A DNA stretch of 64,000 bases from Collinsella aerofaciens (GCA_008671135.1 RQAP01000035.1:19524-83523); one strand, 5' to 3'; shown: positions 33,628-43,095, numbered from the stretch's first letter. The notes: generated by a model from the letters alone, not told the origin. Made by a program: numbers and translations.

Positions 33628-36600
33628 GCGCCTCACCGCACCCCTGCGCCTTGGCGTTCATGATGAGCATCTGAAGACGGTTCTCCACGTTGGCGAAGCT
33701 CACGTCGGGATCGTAGTCGAGCGGCAGGAACTGCGCCGTGGGATACTGCTCCTTGAGCGCATGGATGAGCCCGCGCCCCACGACATGGTTGGGCAGACAC
33801 CCGAACGGCTGCAGGATCACGAAGTTGCGGCAGCCGCGCTTGGCGTGCTCGAGGATCTCCGCCGGAATCAGCACGCCCTCGCCCGCATCGAACGTATGGT
33901 GCAGGATCTTATCGCTCGCGCGCACGAGCTCGGGCATGCGCGTCGGCGGCTCGTAGAGCGGGCTCGCCGCGCCCAGGCGGTCGCAACGGTCGTGCGCGAG
34001 CTCGAACAGGTTGTCCGCCGTGGCGTACCAGGCCTTTTCGGGCAGCGACAGGTCGACGTGGAACTCGCGCGACTGCGCATGCTTGTAGAAATAGGTCTTG
34101 CGGATCACGTCGGTCATGCGCGCCTCGATGACCTCGAGCCCGTTGTCCTCGAGGTAGCGCTCGATCTCGTGGTTGGCGCCGAGATGGAAATTGAGCAGGT
34201 ACTCGCCCACGATGAGAACGGTCGGATGCGGGTTCGAGCGGTCGTACGGAACGGCGTCCATGATCGCAAGCGCGCGTTTGAAGCCCGTCGCCTGGCCTCT
34301 CAGCCCGGAGCGCTCCATGCCCTCGATAACCTCATCGAGCGCGCGGTCGAACGCAGCGTCCGCCGCGCCCTTCTCGAGCTCGTAGGGACGGATGCGCCTA
34401 AGCATGGCCTCGAGGGCATCGATCATGGGAAGACCGTAGGCGATCTGGATGCTCGGGCCAAGGCCGAGCTTGAAGCCCGGATGCGCATTGTGGGCATCGA
34501 CGTCGTCGTTGGTGAGCACCGGGACATAGTCGTATCCCGCGTCGTCGAGCGCGCGGCGCAGCAGGGGCATGTAGTGCGTCAGGCGGCAGTCGCCGATATA
34601 CTTGCCAGTCACCACGGCGACGTCGTGCGGGTCGTACTTACCGCTCTCGAGTGCCGCGAGCGCCTCGCCGATCACGATTTGCGCGGGGAAGCAGATGTCG
34701 TTGTGCACATAGCGTTTGCCCAGGCGGATGGCATCCTCGCGCCCGATATCAAGGGCCTCGGCGCGCACGCCCTGATTGCGCATCGCCGCGGTCATGAGCC
34801 TGCAGAACGCATGGGAGGTGTTGGGGACCAGCGCGATCTTGTCGTGCCGGTCGCGCTTGGTGTACTTGACCTTATACGGGTCGTCGAGCGGATGGACCGC
34901 GTGCACCCGGGCGCCCTCGGCACGCTCCTCCGCGCGACGACGGTTGACCGACTCGATAAACGAACGCACGCGAATGCCCATGGGACCGGCGACGTCGCTC
35001 TCATCGAGCTTGATCATCATCGGAACCTTGGAGCCCATCTCGCCCATCATGCGCGCGATCTCGTCGGTGAGATACGCATCGTGGCCGCAGCCGAAGCTGC
35101 CCATCTGCACGAGCTCGAGCTCGGGCGTCGATGCGACGATGACCGCGCACGACAGCATGCGCGCATGGTAGTTGTTCACGATGTCGATGCGGCTGTTGGA
35201 AAGATCGACGTTGCAGACCCCCGGCACCGCATCGGGCGTCAGCACGGGGATGCCGCGCTCAGAGAAGAGCTTGGGCAGCCCGTGGTTGACCAGCGGGTCG
35301 TTGTGGTACGGGCGCGAAGCGATCACCACCGCGTAGCCGCCGTCCTCGCGCACGTTCTCGAGCACCTGCCTGCCGCGCAGCTGCAGCTGGTTCTCAAACG
35401 TCTCCTGCGCGCGGTCCGCCTGCTCGGTCGCCTTGGCAACCAGGCCGGCATCGATATCGAAGGTCTCCTTGCACCACGCCTTGAGCTGGCGGTTTCGGTC
35501 GCCCTCGTCGTACCAGTGGAACAGCGGCGTATCGAACGGAACGCCGAAACGCTCCTCCGGGTTATCGGAATTGCGCATCACGTAGGGGTATCCCTTTACG
35601 ACGGCGCACATCCACTCGCTGGTAGAGGCGGTGTTTTCGGTGGGCACCGTCGTGATGATGGGCATGAAGATGCGGTCGACGCCGGCGTCGACGAGATTGC
35701 GGATGTGCCCGTGGACGAGCTTGGCCGGGAAGCACACGGTGTCGGATGTGACGTGCGCCAGACCGCGCTCGTACATCGCCTTGGTGCTGCGTCCCGAGAC
35801 GCGCACCTTAAAGCCGAGCGTGCTGAAGAACGTCGACCAGAACGGCATGGTGTCCCAGAACTCGAGCACACGGGGAATGCCGATCGTGACATCGCGCCCC
35901 CCGCAGACGGGAACCGTGGGGTACGACTCGAACAGCAGCTTCTCGCGGTCGACAAAGAGATTGGGGGCAGCCGCGGTCCGGTCGCGCCCCGTGCCGGGTG
36001 CCTGTGCCTCGCAAGCACCCTGCGGACGCAGCTCCTCCGCCGCGGGAACCTCGCGCACGAGCTCATCCCATGAGATGGCGCCGCCGCGCGGGCAGCGATT
36101 GCCCGTGACGTAAAGCGAGCCGTCGCCAAATGCCACGACCGCGCGCTGGCAGCGGTTGTTGCACCGACGGCAGGTAACGCCGCCGAACTCGCGATGCTCG
36201 AAGCGCTCCACGGCATCGAGCCCGATAAACGACGTGCCGGCGTCGCCCTTGCGGCATTCCTCGCGCGCGAGCAGGGCGATACCGATAGCGCCCATCAGCC
36301 CCGGGTGGGGCGCACGCGTGACGGGTTTGCCCAGATACTGCTCGAATGCGCGCAGCACCGCGTCGTTTCGGAACGTGCCGCCCTGGACGACGACTTTGTC
36401 GCCCAGACGGTTGAGATTTGAAACACGAATGACCTTGGTGAACACGTTCTCGATAATCGAACGGCAGAGACCGGCCATGATGTCGCCCGGACCCTTACCG
36501 CGCCGCTGCTCGGAAACGACGCTGCTGTTCATGAACACCGTGCAGCGGCTGCCGAGAACGGCGGGGGCTTTGGACGAAAATGCCTCGGTCGCGATATCCT

Positions 36601-38050
36601 CAACGGCTATTCCGAGGTTTTTGGCAAAACCCTCGAGGAACGAGCCGCAGCCCGCAGAGCACGCCTCGTTGACGACGATATCGGTCAGCACGCCGTGGTT
36701 GAGCCAGATGGCCTTCATATCCTGTCCGCCGATGTCGAGCACGAAGGTCGCATCGGGAACGCATGCGCACGCGGCGCGGGCGTGCGCGACCGTCTCGACC
36801 GTATGGTAGTCGGCGTGGAACGCGCGCGCGAAAAGCTCCTCGCCGTATCCCGTGGTGCCCACGGCATCGATCGCAAGCGTGACTCCCGCTGTCTCCCAGC
36901 GGTTCTTCAAGCTGACAAGACCCTGTTGGGCGACGTCGAGCGGTCTGCCGTTATTAGACGCGTAGAACGAATCGACAAGCTCACCCGCCTCATCGACCAG
37001 GGCGAACTTGGTCGTCGTGCTCCCCGAATCGATACCGAGCGCCACACGCACCGTCTCTCCGGGCGCATACGCATCCGGACCCTTTGCCGGCGTCTCTTTG
37101 CCATGGCGTGCCGTAAAATCCGCCTGCTCGGCAGGTGTGGCAAAAAAGGGCTGGGCAAGACGTCCCTCCCCGCTTGCGGGCGCGACCGTCTCGAGCTTAT
37201 CCAGCCGGACAAAAGCGTCGGGAAGGTCGATCGGTTGGGACGATGCGAACATGTCGGTCAGCGACAGGGCGGCACCGCGCGCGACCATGATCTGCGGATC
37301 GCGCGGGACGATAACCTGATCGTCCGATAGATTCAGTTGCTCCCGGAACACGCGGACCAGCGTGGGGTTGTAGGCGAGCGTACCGCCCTCGAAGATTACC
37401 GGCGGCTCGATGTCGATACCCTGGGCCAGACCGCCGATCGTTTGGCGGGCGACCGCGTGAAGCGCCGAAAGCGCCAGGTCGGTGGTAGGAATGCCCTCGT
37501 TGAGCAGCGGCTGGATATCGGTCTTTGCGTACACGCCGCAGCGGCCCGAGACCTCGTGGACGGTCGTTCCCCGGCTTGCGAGCTGCTCGAACTCGCCCGA
37601 TTCGGTGCCGACCCCCATGAGCTTTGCCATCTCGTCGATAAATGCACCGGTACCGCCTGCGCACGAGCCGTTCATGCGCATGTCGGCAACCTCGATGTCT
37701 CCCTTATCGTTGGTGCGGAAGAAGATCATCTTGGCGTCTTGGCCGCCCAGCTCGATGGCGCAGCGCGTCTGCGGATAGAACCTGCTGATCGCGAGCGCGT
37801 TGGCGACCACCTCCTGAACGTACGAGGCGCCCAGCGCGGTCGCGATATCGCGCGCACCCGAGCCGGTCACCGCAACGCGCAGCGACTCATGGGGAAAGCG
37901 CTCGGCGAGCTCGCCGAGCATGGCGCGCACGCTCGCTGTCTGACACGCCCCGTGGCGGCGATATCCCCACCACGCCTCGGTCATATCCTCGTGCATCGCG
38001 TAAACTTTGGTCGTCGTCGACCCTACGTCCAGTCCTACTAGCAACGCCAT
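33611..38050 (-). CDS. Fused 2-hydroxyacyl-CoA dehydratase activase/component D-like protein
   Basis: This 1,479-residue protein joins two ASKHA activase (BadF/BcrA/HgdC) domains and dehydratase-like parts. Domain 1 (about 1-290) has GLDVGSTTTKVYAM, GGQDAKMIF and NGSCAGGTGAF. Domain 2 (about 335-600) has GIDSGSTTTKFALVD, DIGGQDMKAIWL and CSAGCGSFLEGF. CRRCNNRCQRA (about 625) is a cysteine cluster. A DUF2229-like part (PRVLEFWDTMPFWSTFF, about 723) and a 2-hydroxyglutaryl-CoA dehydratase D-like part follow. Activases use ATP to drive electron transfer from an Fe-S cluster to radical dehydratases. The substrate is unknown and no separate dehydratase A/B genes are adjacent. Fused forms of this length are typical of anaerobes. 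Confidence 0.88.
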   Translation of the reverse strand: MALLVGLDVGSTTTKVYAMHEDMTEAWWGYRRHGACQTASVRAMLGELAERFPHESLRVAVTGSGARDIATALGASYVQEVVANALAISRFYPQTRCAIELGGQDAKMIFFRTNDKGDIEVADMRMNGSCAGGTGAFIDEMAKLMGVGTESGEFEQLASRGTTVHEVSGRCGVYAKTDIQPLLNEGIPTTDLALSALHAVARQTIGGLAQGIDIEPPVIFEGGTLAYNPTLVRVFREQLNLSDDQVIVPRDPQIMVARGAALSLTDMFASSQPIDLPDAFVRLDKLETVAPASGEGRLAQPFFATPAEQADFTARHGKETPAKGPDAYAPGETVRVALGIDSGSTTTKFALVDEAGELVDSFYASNNGRPLDVAQQGLVSLKNRWETAGVTLAIDAVGTTGYGEELFARAFHADYHTVETVAHARAACACVPDATFVLDIGGQDMKAIWLNHGVLTDIVVNEACSAGCGSFLEGFAKNLGIAVEDIATEAFSSKAPAVLGSRCTVFMNSSVVSEQRRGKGPGDIMAGLCRSIIENVFTKVIRVSNLNRLGDKVVVQGGTFRNDAVLRAFEQYLGKPVTRAPHPGLMGAIGIALLAREECRKGDAGTSFIGLDAVERFEHREFGGVTCRRCNNRCQRAVVAFGDGSLYVTGNRCPRGGAISWDELVREVPAAEELRPQGACEAQAPGTGRDRTAAAPNLFVDREKLLFESYPTVPVCGGRDVTIGIPRVLEFWDTMPFWSTFFSTLGFKVRVSGRSTKAMYERGLAHVTSDTVCFPAKLVHGHIRNLVDAGVDRIFMPIITTVPTENTASTSEWMCAVVKGYPYVMRNSDNPEERFGVPFDTPLFHWYDEGDRNRQLKAWCKETFDIDAGLVAKATEQADRAQETFENQLQLRGRQVLENVREDGGYAVVIASRPYHNDPLVNHGLPKLFSERGIPVLTPDAVPGVCNVDLSNSRIDIVNNYHARMLSCAVIVASTPELELVQMGSFGCGHDAYLTDEIARMMGEMGSKVPMMIKLDESDVAGPMGIRVRSFIESVNRRRAEERAEGARVHAVHPLDDPYKVKYTKRDRHDKIALVPNTSHAFCRLMTAAMRNQGVRAEALDIGREDAIRLGKRYVHNDICFPAQIVIGEALAALESGKYDPHDVAVVTGKYIGDCRLTHYMPLLRRALDDAGYDYVPVLTNDDVDAHNAHPGFKLGLGPSIQIAYGLPMIDALEAMLRRIRPYELEKGAADAAFDRALDEVIEGMERSGLRGQATGFKRALAIMDAVPYDRSNPHPTVLIVGEYLLNFHLGANHEIERYLEDNGLEVIEARMTDVIRKTYFYKHAQSREFHVDLSLPEKAWYATADNLFELAHDRCDRLGAASPLYEPPTRMPELVRASDKILHHTFDAGEGVLIPAEILEHAKRGCRNFVILQPFGCLPNHVVGRGLIHALKEQYPTAQFLPLDYDPDVSFANVENRLQMLIMNAKAQGCGEAHGETA

Positions 38051-38099
38051 AATGCTCCGTCTCTCGCATTTTTCCTGCTAGAGATTTACCACTCTACGT

Positions 38100-38120
38100 A
38101 ATACAACAGACTGTTGTATT
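38100..38120. promoter_or_regulatory. Perfect 21-bp palindrome, likely TetR operator
   Basis: AATACAACAG-A-CTGTTGTATT lies 50 bp upstream of the activase start codon. The size and symmetry fit a TetR-family operator, and the operon's last gene is a TetR protein. Confidence 0.8.
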
Positions 38121-38132
38121 TAAACTCCGTAT

Positions 38133-38165
38133 AAAAAGCGGCTGCCGAAACGCTTCAGCAGCCGC
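38133..38165 (-). terminator. Terminator after the DUF2798 gene
   Basis: On the minus strand GCGGCTGC pairs with GCAGCCGC and is followed by TTTTT. It insulates the TetR/activase promoter just downstream. Confidence 0.8.
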
Positions 38166-38331
38166 CGAATGCACCAACAGATTGTTCTGCGCGCTAGCAC
38201 GTCGGGCAACGGAGCAGCACGGGCCCTCCGGTCATGCGCACCGCTCACGCCCGCGATGTCGCCGAGAGAGCTATCCACGCTTAGGGCTCCAACCAAGCAA
38301 GTCGCCCGCGCTCAGCAGATCCCTAAGCGAG

Positions 38332-38889
38332 CTACTCGCACTCAGGAGCCATAGCCTGCTCCAAGAGCTCGGCATGCTCCTCCTCGAAAACCGTCCCCAC
38401 AGGGAAGGCGCGACGGAAGACGAAGTGGGAAATCGGACCGGCTACCAAAAGGTTCCACGGCAGCGCCATCACAAAATTATGCGGGATGTTGATCATCCAG
38501 ATCGCGGGCACGGAATACAGGTTCGCAAGGATGCCGCCGGGCATGTGCGTCAGACCCTCGCAGGCACCGTACAGCGACATGATGATAACCATGGGAACGA
38601 CCATGCAGGAGCTGACGGCGAGCGTCATGACAAGCGGCGAGCTCTTGCCCGGCGTGACCAGGAATTTAAAGGCGAAGCCCTTAGCAAGGGGGCTGGCAAC
38701 AAACCAGTCGCAGCACATGGCAAAAACGTAGGCAACGGGGAAGCCGAGCCACGCGGCGGCAACAACCTCGCCGTTGATGGCCCCATGCTGCAGGGCAACG
38801 TTGTAGGTGCTCATCCAGAGCACCATGCAAAAGCACATGATAAAGGTAAACAGCAGGCTCTCTCGTTTGTTCATAGGCATAAAGGGCAT
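38332..38889 (-). CDS. DUF2798 family membrane protein
   Basis: This protein of about 180-185 residues has four hydrophobic segments arranged as two related halves (LLFTFIMCFCMVLWMSTYN and LVMTLAVSSCMVVPMVIIMS), as in DUF2798 proteins. Function is unknown in the family. The start may be 38889, 38880 or 38874; AAAGGA is only 2-3 bases from the first ATG, so 38880 is also plausible. The gene stands alone, with a terminator on each side. Confidence 0.8.
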   Translation of the reverse strand: MPFMPMNKRESLLFTFIMCFCMVLWMSTYNVALQHGAINGEVVAAAWLGFPVAYVFAMCCDWFVASPLAKGFAFKFLVTPGKSSPLVMTLAVSSCMVVPMVIIMSLYGACEGLTHMPGGILANLYSVPAIWMINIPHNFVMALPWNLLVAGPISHFVFRRAFPVGTVFEEEHAELLEQAMAPECE

Positions 38890-38923
38890 GGTCCTTTCTG
38901 TGTTACGCCGCTACGCCACGCAA

Positions 38924-38970
38924 CAAAAACGGGCGAGCAAGATGGAGCTGTTGAGACTTCATCTCGCCCG
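38924..38970 (-). terminator. Terminator hairpin upstream of the DUF2798 gene
   Basis: On the minus strand CGGGCGAGATGAAG pairs with CTCCATC.TTGCTCGCCCG and is followed by TTTTTGTT. It likely ends transcripts from the ThrE-type gene. Confidence 0.72.
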
Positions 38971-39090
38971 CCCGTGATACGTGCGTCTGCGACTACTTAT
39001 GTGGTGAAACCAGCCTAGCACGAAAAGCACGTGCTTCGTAAGCGTTGAGTTTATGAAGATACAGGGCACCAATAATCCCCCGCCCCCATA

Positions 39091-39157
39091 AGTTGCGGTG
39101 GAATACGGACTGTTTTGACCCTTTAAGCAGCAATTCAGTCCCTATTTCACCGCAACT
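39091..39157. repeat. 22-bp inverted repeat (AGTTGCGGTG family)
   Basis: The arms 39091-39112 and 39136-39157 are reverse complements with two mismatches around a 23-nt loop. No gene is supported in 38890-39193; the stretch holds this element, a GGGACAG hairpin and a terminator. Confidence 0.85.
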
Positions 39158-39160
39158 CAT

Positions 39161-39193
39161 TTGGTGCAAAGTAACCTGTCCCCCTTGTACCAA
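39161..39193 (-). repeat. GGGACAG-family hairpin after the ThrE-type gene
   Basis: On the minus strand TTGGTACAAGG pairs imperfectly with CTTTGCACCAA, with GGGGGACAGGTTA inside. It begins at the last bases of the upstream stop codon, as at 10396 and 13111. Confidence 0.7.
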
Positions 39194-40762
39194 TTAGCTG
39201 GTGTGGCGCCAGCGAGGGTCGGTGAGTGTACGTGCCACACCCAGACCAACGGGCAAAAACGCCACGATGAGCACTGCACGCACAAACCAACCGAGCATAT
39301 TGACCGTATCGAAGGTGCACATGTAGTACATCGAGCGATACAGATACAGGCCCGGCACCATAATGACAATTGATGGCACCGTGAGGGCGATACGTGGGTA
39401 GGTGAGCTTGACTTCGGCCAAGCTTGCCAGCAGCCCCGATACCAGCGCGCCGATAAACGCTGCCGCCTCGGGAGGCATTCCCGCGCTGAGGCCCAGGAAG
39501 GGAAACATCGTCGGCGCATCGACGAGCGTAAGGCGCAAGGTATTGGACACGGCGCCGATCAGCCCAGCTGCCGCGGCCATCTTTACCGGGCTGTTGAACA
39601 TCACCGAGAAGCCGAATACGCCAACGAAGCTCATCACCACGCGCAGGAGCGTAAGAGCAAGCGGCGAAAGGCCGAGCGGGGCAAAATCATCCGGTGCCAG
39701 CCCCACACATTCGGCAACCATCCAACCTACGAGGGTCGCCATCACAATAATCGACACAGCATACGAAAGACGTTCAATGCCGCTTCGCATATCGAGCTTA
39801 GCGATGTCGAGGCCTGCCGTAATGAGGGGAAAGCCGGGAATCACAAAGAGCATGGCGCCGATATAGCCTTCTTGGTGCGACATTGCCCCCGGTATGACCT
39901 GGCCAAGGCCGAGCAATGCCAGCAGATACGAAACGCAAGCGAGCGCAACACCAGTCGTCAGCGCGCTAAACTGGCCAAGACCCTGCTTGAGAATATGGGA
40001 GCGAGCAAAGTTACCGACACCAGCGCCTACGAATGCGCAGGCCATCTCGATAGGGCCGCCGCCGAGCAAGAAGACGAAGGCGCCGCAAGCACAGGCTGCC
40101 GCAAGGCCCTGTTGCCAGGAAGCGTAATCGGGCTTCGAGCTCTCAACGGTCTTGAGCATCTCGTGGTATTCGTGCACGGTAAACCGGCGCCCATACGTCT
40201 CGATTTCCTTTAAGAAGCTCTCCATCATCCAAATGCGATGGGTATTGACTCCCGTTGTGGGCAGGCTGACAACCTCGTTAAAGCAGTGGCCATCTTCGAT
40301 GCAGGTGCACTCAAACGACAGAAGACTCAGGTCGACGTGAATCGTGACGCCGAGCACAGCGGCAACACGATTCATGGTATCGCGCACGCGCCAGGCACCC
40401 GTTCCGCTTGCCAGCATAAGCATGCCGGTGCGGCAGATGATGGATGATTTATCGGTGAGCGGCGCATCGACGGCAAGCTCATCGCCTGCCGTCACGATCT
40501 GGTGCCAGTCAGTTTTCATATGGAGCGCGCCGGCACGAACGCCGTGGTGCATGGGGGCTCTCGAAAGCAGCGAGTCAAGGCGCGAAGGCTGTGGGGGCTC
40601 CGTTGATTCGTCCTCAACCTCATCAGTCTCTTCATCGACCAGATCAAAGGAATCAAGCGGCGCTGGCTCGCGACGGTCGATCAGCTCCTCGTCCTCATCA
40701 TCAAAGTAATTGAACTGATCGAGCATGTCCTCTTCGATTGAACGCTCGCTCGCGTCGTCCAT
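39194..40762 (-). CDS. Threonine/serine exporter (ThrE family)
   Basis: This 522-residue membrane protein has an acidic N-terminal tail of about 75 residues, then the cytosolic ThrE domain (LASGTGAWRVRDTMNRVAAVLG, about residues 115-235). About ten hydrophobic segments in two blocks correspond to the DUF1212 and DUF3815 parts. The family exports threonine or serine in Corynebacterium. The ATG at 40762 is preceded by AAGGGAG. Both halves, which are two genes in some bacteria, are fused here, as in actinobacterial ThrE. Confidence 0.88.
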   Translation of the reverse strand: MDDASERSIEEDMLDQFNYFDDEDEELIDRREPAPLDSFDLVDEETDEVEDESTEPPQPSRLDSLLSRAPMHHGVRAGALHMKTDWHQIVTAGDELAVDAPLTDKSSIICRTGMLMLASGTGAWRVRDTMNRVAAVLGVTIHVDLSLLSFECTCIEDGHCFNEVVSLPTTGVNTHRIWMMESFLKEIETYGRRFTVHEYHEMLKTVESSKPDYASWQQGLAAACACGAFVFLLGGGPIEMACAFVGAGVGNFARSHILKQGLGQFSALTTGVALACVSYLLALLGLGQVIPGAMSHQEGYIGAMLFVIPGFPLITAGLDIAKLDMRSGIERLSYAVSIIVMATLVGWMVAECVGLAPDDFAPLGLSPLALTLLRVVMSFVGVFGFSVMFNSPVKMAAAAGLIGAVSNTLRLTLVDAPTMFPFLGLSAGMPPEAAAFIGALVSGLLASLAEVKLTYPRIALTVPSIVIMVPGLYLYRSMYYMCTFDTVNMLGWFVRAVLIVAFLPVGLGVARTLTDPRWRHTS

Positions 40763-40971
40763 ATAGACGCTCCCTTCCTACCGACTAACCCCCATCCTAG
40801 GCAGCAACGGCTAAAGGAAACATAAAAGAGACGGCTGTCATGCATGGAAGGCGCAAACCCCCAATGCGTCGGTAGATCCCCAACGACTAGGACTGTCCCC
40901 AAGTGCCGGCAGAAAAGGAACGTCCCTAAGTGCCAACCAGGGCAACACCGCAGATAGAGGACGGACAGCGA

Positions 40972-41070
40972 AAGCCCGCCAGAGCGAGCAAGGTGCCTTG
41001 AAACAAGGCGGCATTGACCTTCTGGTCATGCCGCCGAAGTTGAAAGGCAGATTGCCGCTCTGGCGGGCTT
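40972..41070. repeat. Nested inverted repeat between thrE-type gene and lysS
   Basis: Perfect 15-bp outer arms (40972-40986 and 41056-41070) enclose an inner hairpin GGCGGCATTGACC/GGTCATGCCGCC (41007-41035) and CAAGG/CCTTG. No gene is supported in 40763-41113. The GGGACAG-like motif is also seen twice at about 40885-40935. Confidence 0.88.
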
Positions 41071-41083
41071 GCAGCGTCGAGCC

Positions 41084-41110
41084 GTTACGCGGTTCGTAGA
41101 ACCGCGTAAC
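41084..41110 (-). terminator. Hairpin directly after lysS (GTTACGCGGTT type)
   Basis: A perfect 11-bp stem with a 5-nt loop lies 3 bp beyond the lysS stop. The same arm sequence is found after dtd at 45600. There is no T tract, so it may be a processing or stabilising hairpin. Confidence 0.65.
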
Positions 41111-41113
41111 AAG

Positions 41114-43078
41114 TTAGTACATCTTTGCGCCGGCGGGGATGGAGGCGTCGAGCTGGATCAGGTTGAGGCGCTCCTCGCCCTCCTCCTCGTGGACAGCGCT
41201 GATCAGCATGCCGCAGCTGGGAATACCCATCATCTTGCGCGGAGGCAGGTTGGTGATGGCGAGCAAGGTCTTGCCAACCAGGTCCTCGGGCTCGTAATAA
41301 GCGTGAATACCGGAGAGGATGGTGCGGTCGGTGCCGGTGCCGTCGTCGAGCGTAAAGTTCAGCAGCTTCTTGGACTTCTTGACGGCCTCGCATGCCTTGA
41401 CCTTCACAGCGCGGAAGTCGCTCTTGGAGAAGGTATCAAAGTCGACGAACTCCTCAAACAGCGGCTCAACGGCGATCTTGGAGTAATCGAGCGTGGGCTT
41501 AAGCGACTTAACGAATGGGCTCGCGGCGTTGCCGGCCTCGGCAGCCTTGGCGGCAGCGGCACCGGACTGGAAACCCTTCTCGGGCTTCATGTGCGGGAAC
41601 AGCAGCACGTCGCGGATAGAAGCCTGGTTGGTAAGCAGCATGACCACGCGGTCGATACCAATGCCAATACCGCCCGCGGGAGGCATACCGTACTCGAGGG
41701 CGCGCACGTAGTCCTCGTCATACTCCATGGCCTCATCGTCGCCGCCGGCCTTCTCGGCCATCTGGGCGGCAAAGCGCTCGGCCTGGTCGACCGGGTCGTT
41801 GAGCTCGGAGAACGCGTTGGCGTACTCGTGGCCGGCAATAACCAGCTCAAAGCGGTGCGTCAGGCGCGGGTCGTCCTCAAAACGCTTGGCAAGCGGGCTG
41901 ACCTCGATGGGGTAATCGCACACGAAGGTCGGGTTGACGATGGTGTCCTCGCCCAGCTCATCGTAGATCTCGGCGATAATCTTGCCGGCGGTCCACTCGG
42001 GCTTAATCTCCAGGCCCTTCTCGCGCGCGGCGGAAGCAAGCTCCTCGACCGGCGTGTCGATGGTGACCTGCTTGCCGAGCACATCGGAGACGATGTCGGT
42101 CATGGGACGGCTGGCCCACTCACCAGAAAGGTCGATGGTCTGGCCCTGGTACTCGATGACCTCGGGGTTGCCGATGGCCTTGTTAGCCGCCTTAATGACG
42201 CCCTGGGCGAGCGCCTTCATGCCCTCGAGGTCGGAGAAGGCACGGTAGGCCTCCATCGTGGTGAACTCGGGGTTGTGGGTGAGGTCCATGCCCTCGTTAC
42301 GGAAGATGCGGCCGATCTCGAACACGCGCTCAAAACCACCGACGATGCAGCGCTTGAGGTGCAGCTCGGTGGCAATACGCAGGTAGCACTCCTGATCGAG
42401 CGCGTTGAAGTGGGTAATGAACGGCTTGGCAGTAGCGCCGCCCTGGATGGTCTGCAGGATGGGGGTCTCGACCTCCATGTAGCCGTCGGACTCCATAAAG
42501 CGACGGAAGGTGGAGAGAATCTGCGAACGCTTACGGAAGGTCTCGCGAACGTCGTCGTTGGCGATCAGGTCAACATAGCGCTGGCGATAGCGGGTCTCCT
42601 TGTCGGAAAGACCGTGGAACTTCTCGGGCAGCGGACGAACGGCCTTGGAAAGCAGGGTCGCACTCTTAGGGGCAACGGAAAGCTGGCCGCGCTGGGTGCG
42701 CACGACCACGCCGGTCACGCCCAGGATGTCGCCCAGGTCGAGGGCCTTGAGCGTATTCCAGGCAGCCTCGTCCATGTCGTTGATGCGGCAGAACAGTTGA
42801 ATCTCGGCAGTCGCATCGCGCACGACGATGAACATGATCTTGCCCTGACCGCGCTTGGCGACCACACGGCCGGCGATCTTCACGACATCCTCGGTGTCCT
42901 CACCATCGGCAAGATCGGCGTACTTAGTCTCGATATCGGCGACGTAGTCCTCAAGCTCAGAGTGCTCGGGATAGGGGTTCTGGCCCGCCTCGAACAGGGC
43001 GGCGCGCTTGGCCAGGCGGGTGGCGCGCTCGTCGTTGAGCGTCGATGCCTGATCGGCGGCGTTCTGGTTCTCTGCCAT
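41114..43078 (-). CDS. lysS: Lysyl-tRNA synthetase with C-terminal tRNA-binding domain
   Basis: This 654-residue protein starts with a class II LysRS: an OB-fold anticodon domain (IKIAGRVVAKRGQGKIMF), motif 2 (FEIGRIFRNEGMDLTHNPEF) and motif 3 (GIGIGIDRVVMLLT), ending about residue 510. After a linker comes an EMAPII/MetRS-type tRNA-binding domain (about 540-654: SKSDFRAVKVKACEAVKKSK, LLAITNLPPRKMMGIPSCGM). Bacterial LysRS is usually near 500 residues, so the C-terminal fusion is unusual; it probably raises tRNA affinity. It lies downstream of greA. Confidence 0.95.
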   Translation of the reverse strand: MAENQNAADQASTLNDERATRLAKRAALFEAGQNPYPEHSELEDYVADIETKYADLADGEDTEDVVKIAGRVVAKRGQGKIMFIVVRDATAEIQLFCRINDMDEAAWNTLKALDLGDILGVTGVVVRTQRGQLSVAPKSATLLSKAVRPLPEKFHGLSDKETRYRQRYVDLIANDDVRETFRKRSQILSTFRRFMESDGYMEVETPILQTIQGGATAKPFITHFNALDQECYLRIATELHLKRCIVGGFERVFEIGRIFRNEGMDLTHNPEFTTMEAYRAFSDLEGMKALAQGVIKAANKAIGNPEVIEYQGQTIDLSGEWASRPMTDIVSDVLGKQVTIDTPVEELASAAREKGLEIKPEWTAGKIIAEIYDELGEDTIVNPTFVCDYPIEVSPLAKRFEDDPRLTHRFELVIAGHEYANAFSELNDPVDQAERFAAQMAEKAGGDDEAMEYDEDYVRALEYGMPPAGGIGIGIDRVVMLLTNQASIRDVLLFPHMKPEKGFQSGAAAAKAAEAGNAASPFVKSLKPTLDYSKIAVEPLFEEFVDFDTFSKSDFRAVKVKACEAVKKSKKLLNFTLDDGTGTDRTILSGIHAYYEPEDLVGKTLLAITNLPPRKMMGIPSCGMLISAVHEEEGEERLNLIQLDASIPAGAKMY

Positions 43079-43095
43079 AAGTTAGCTCCTCAAAC

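Noticed and set aside
33494..36073. 859-codon open frame on the plus strand opposite the activase fusion
   Set aside because: Arg/His/Val-rich composition typical of antisense frames in GC-rich genes. The opposite strand has clear activase and dehydratase domains.
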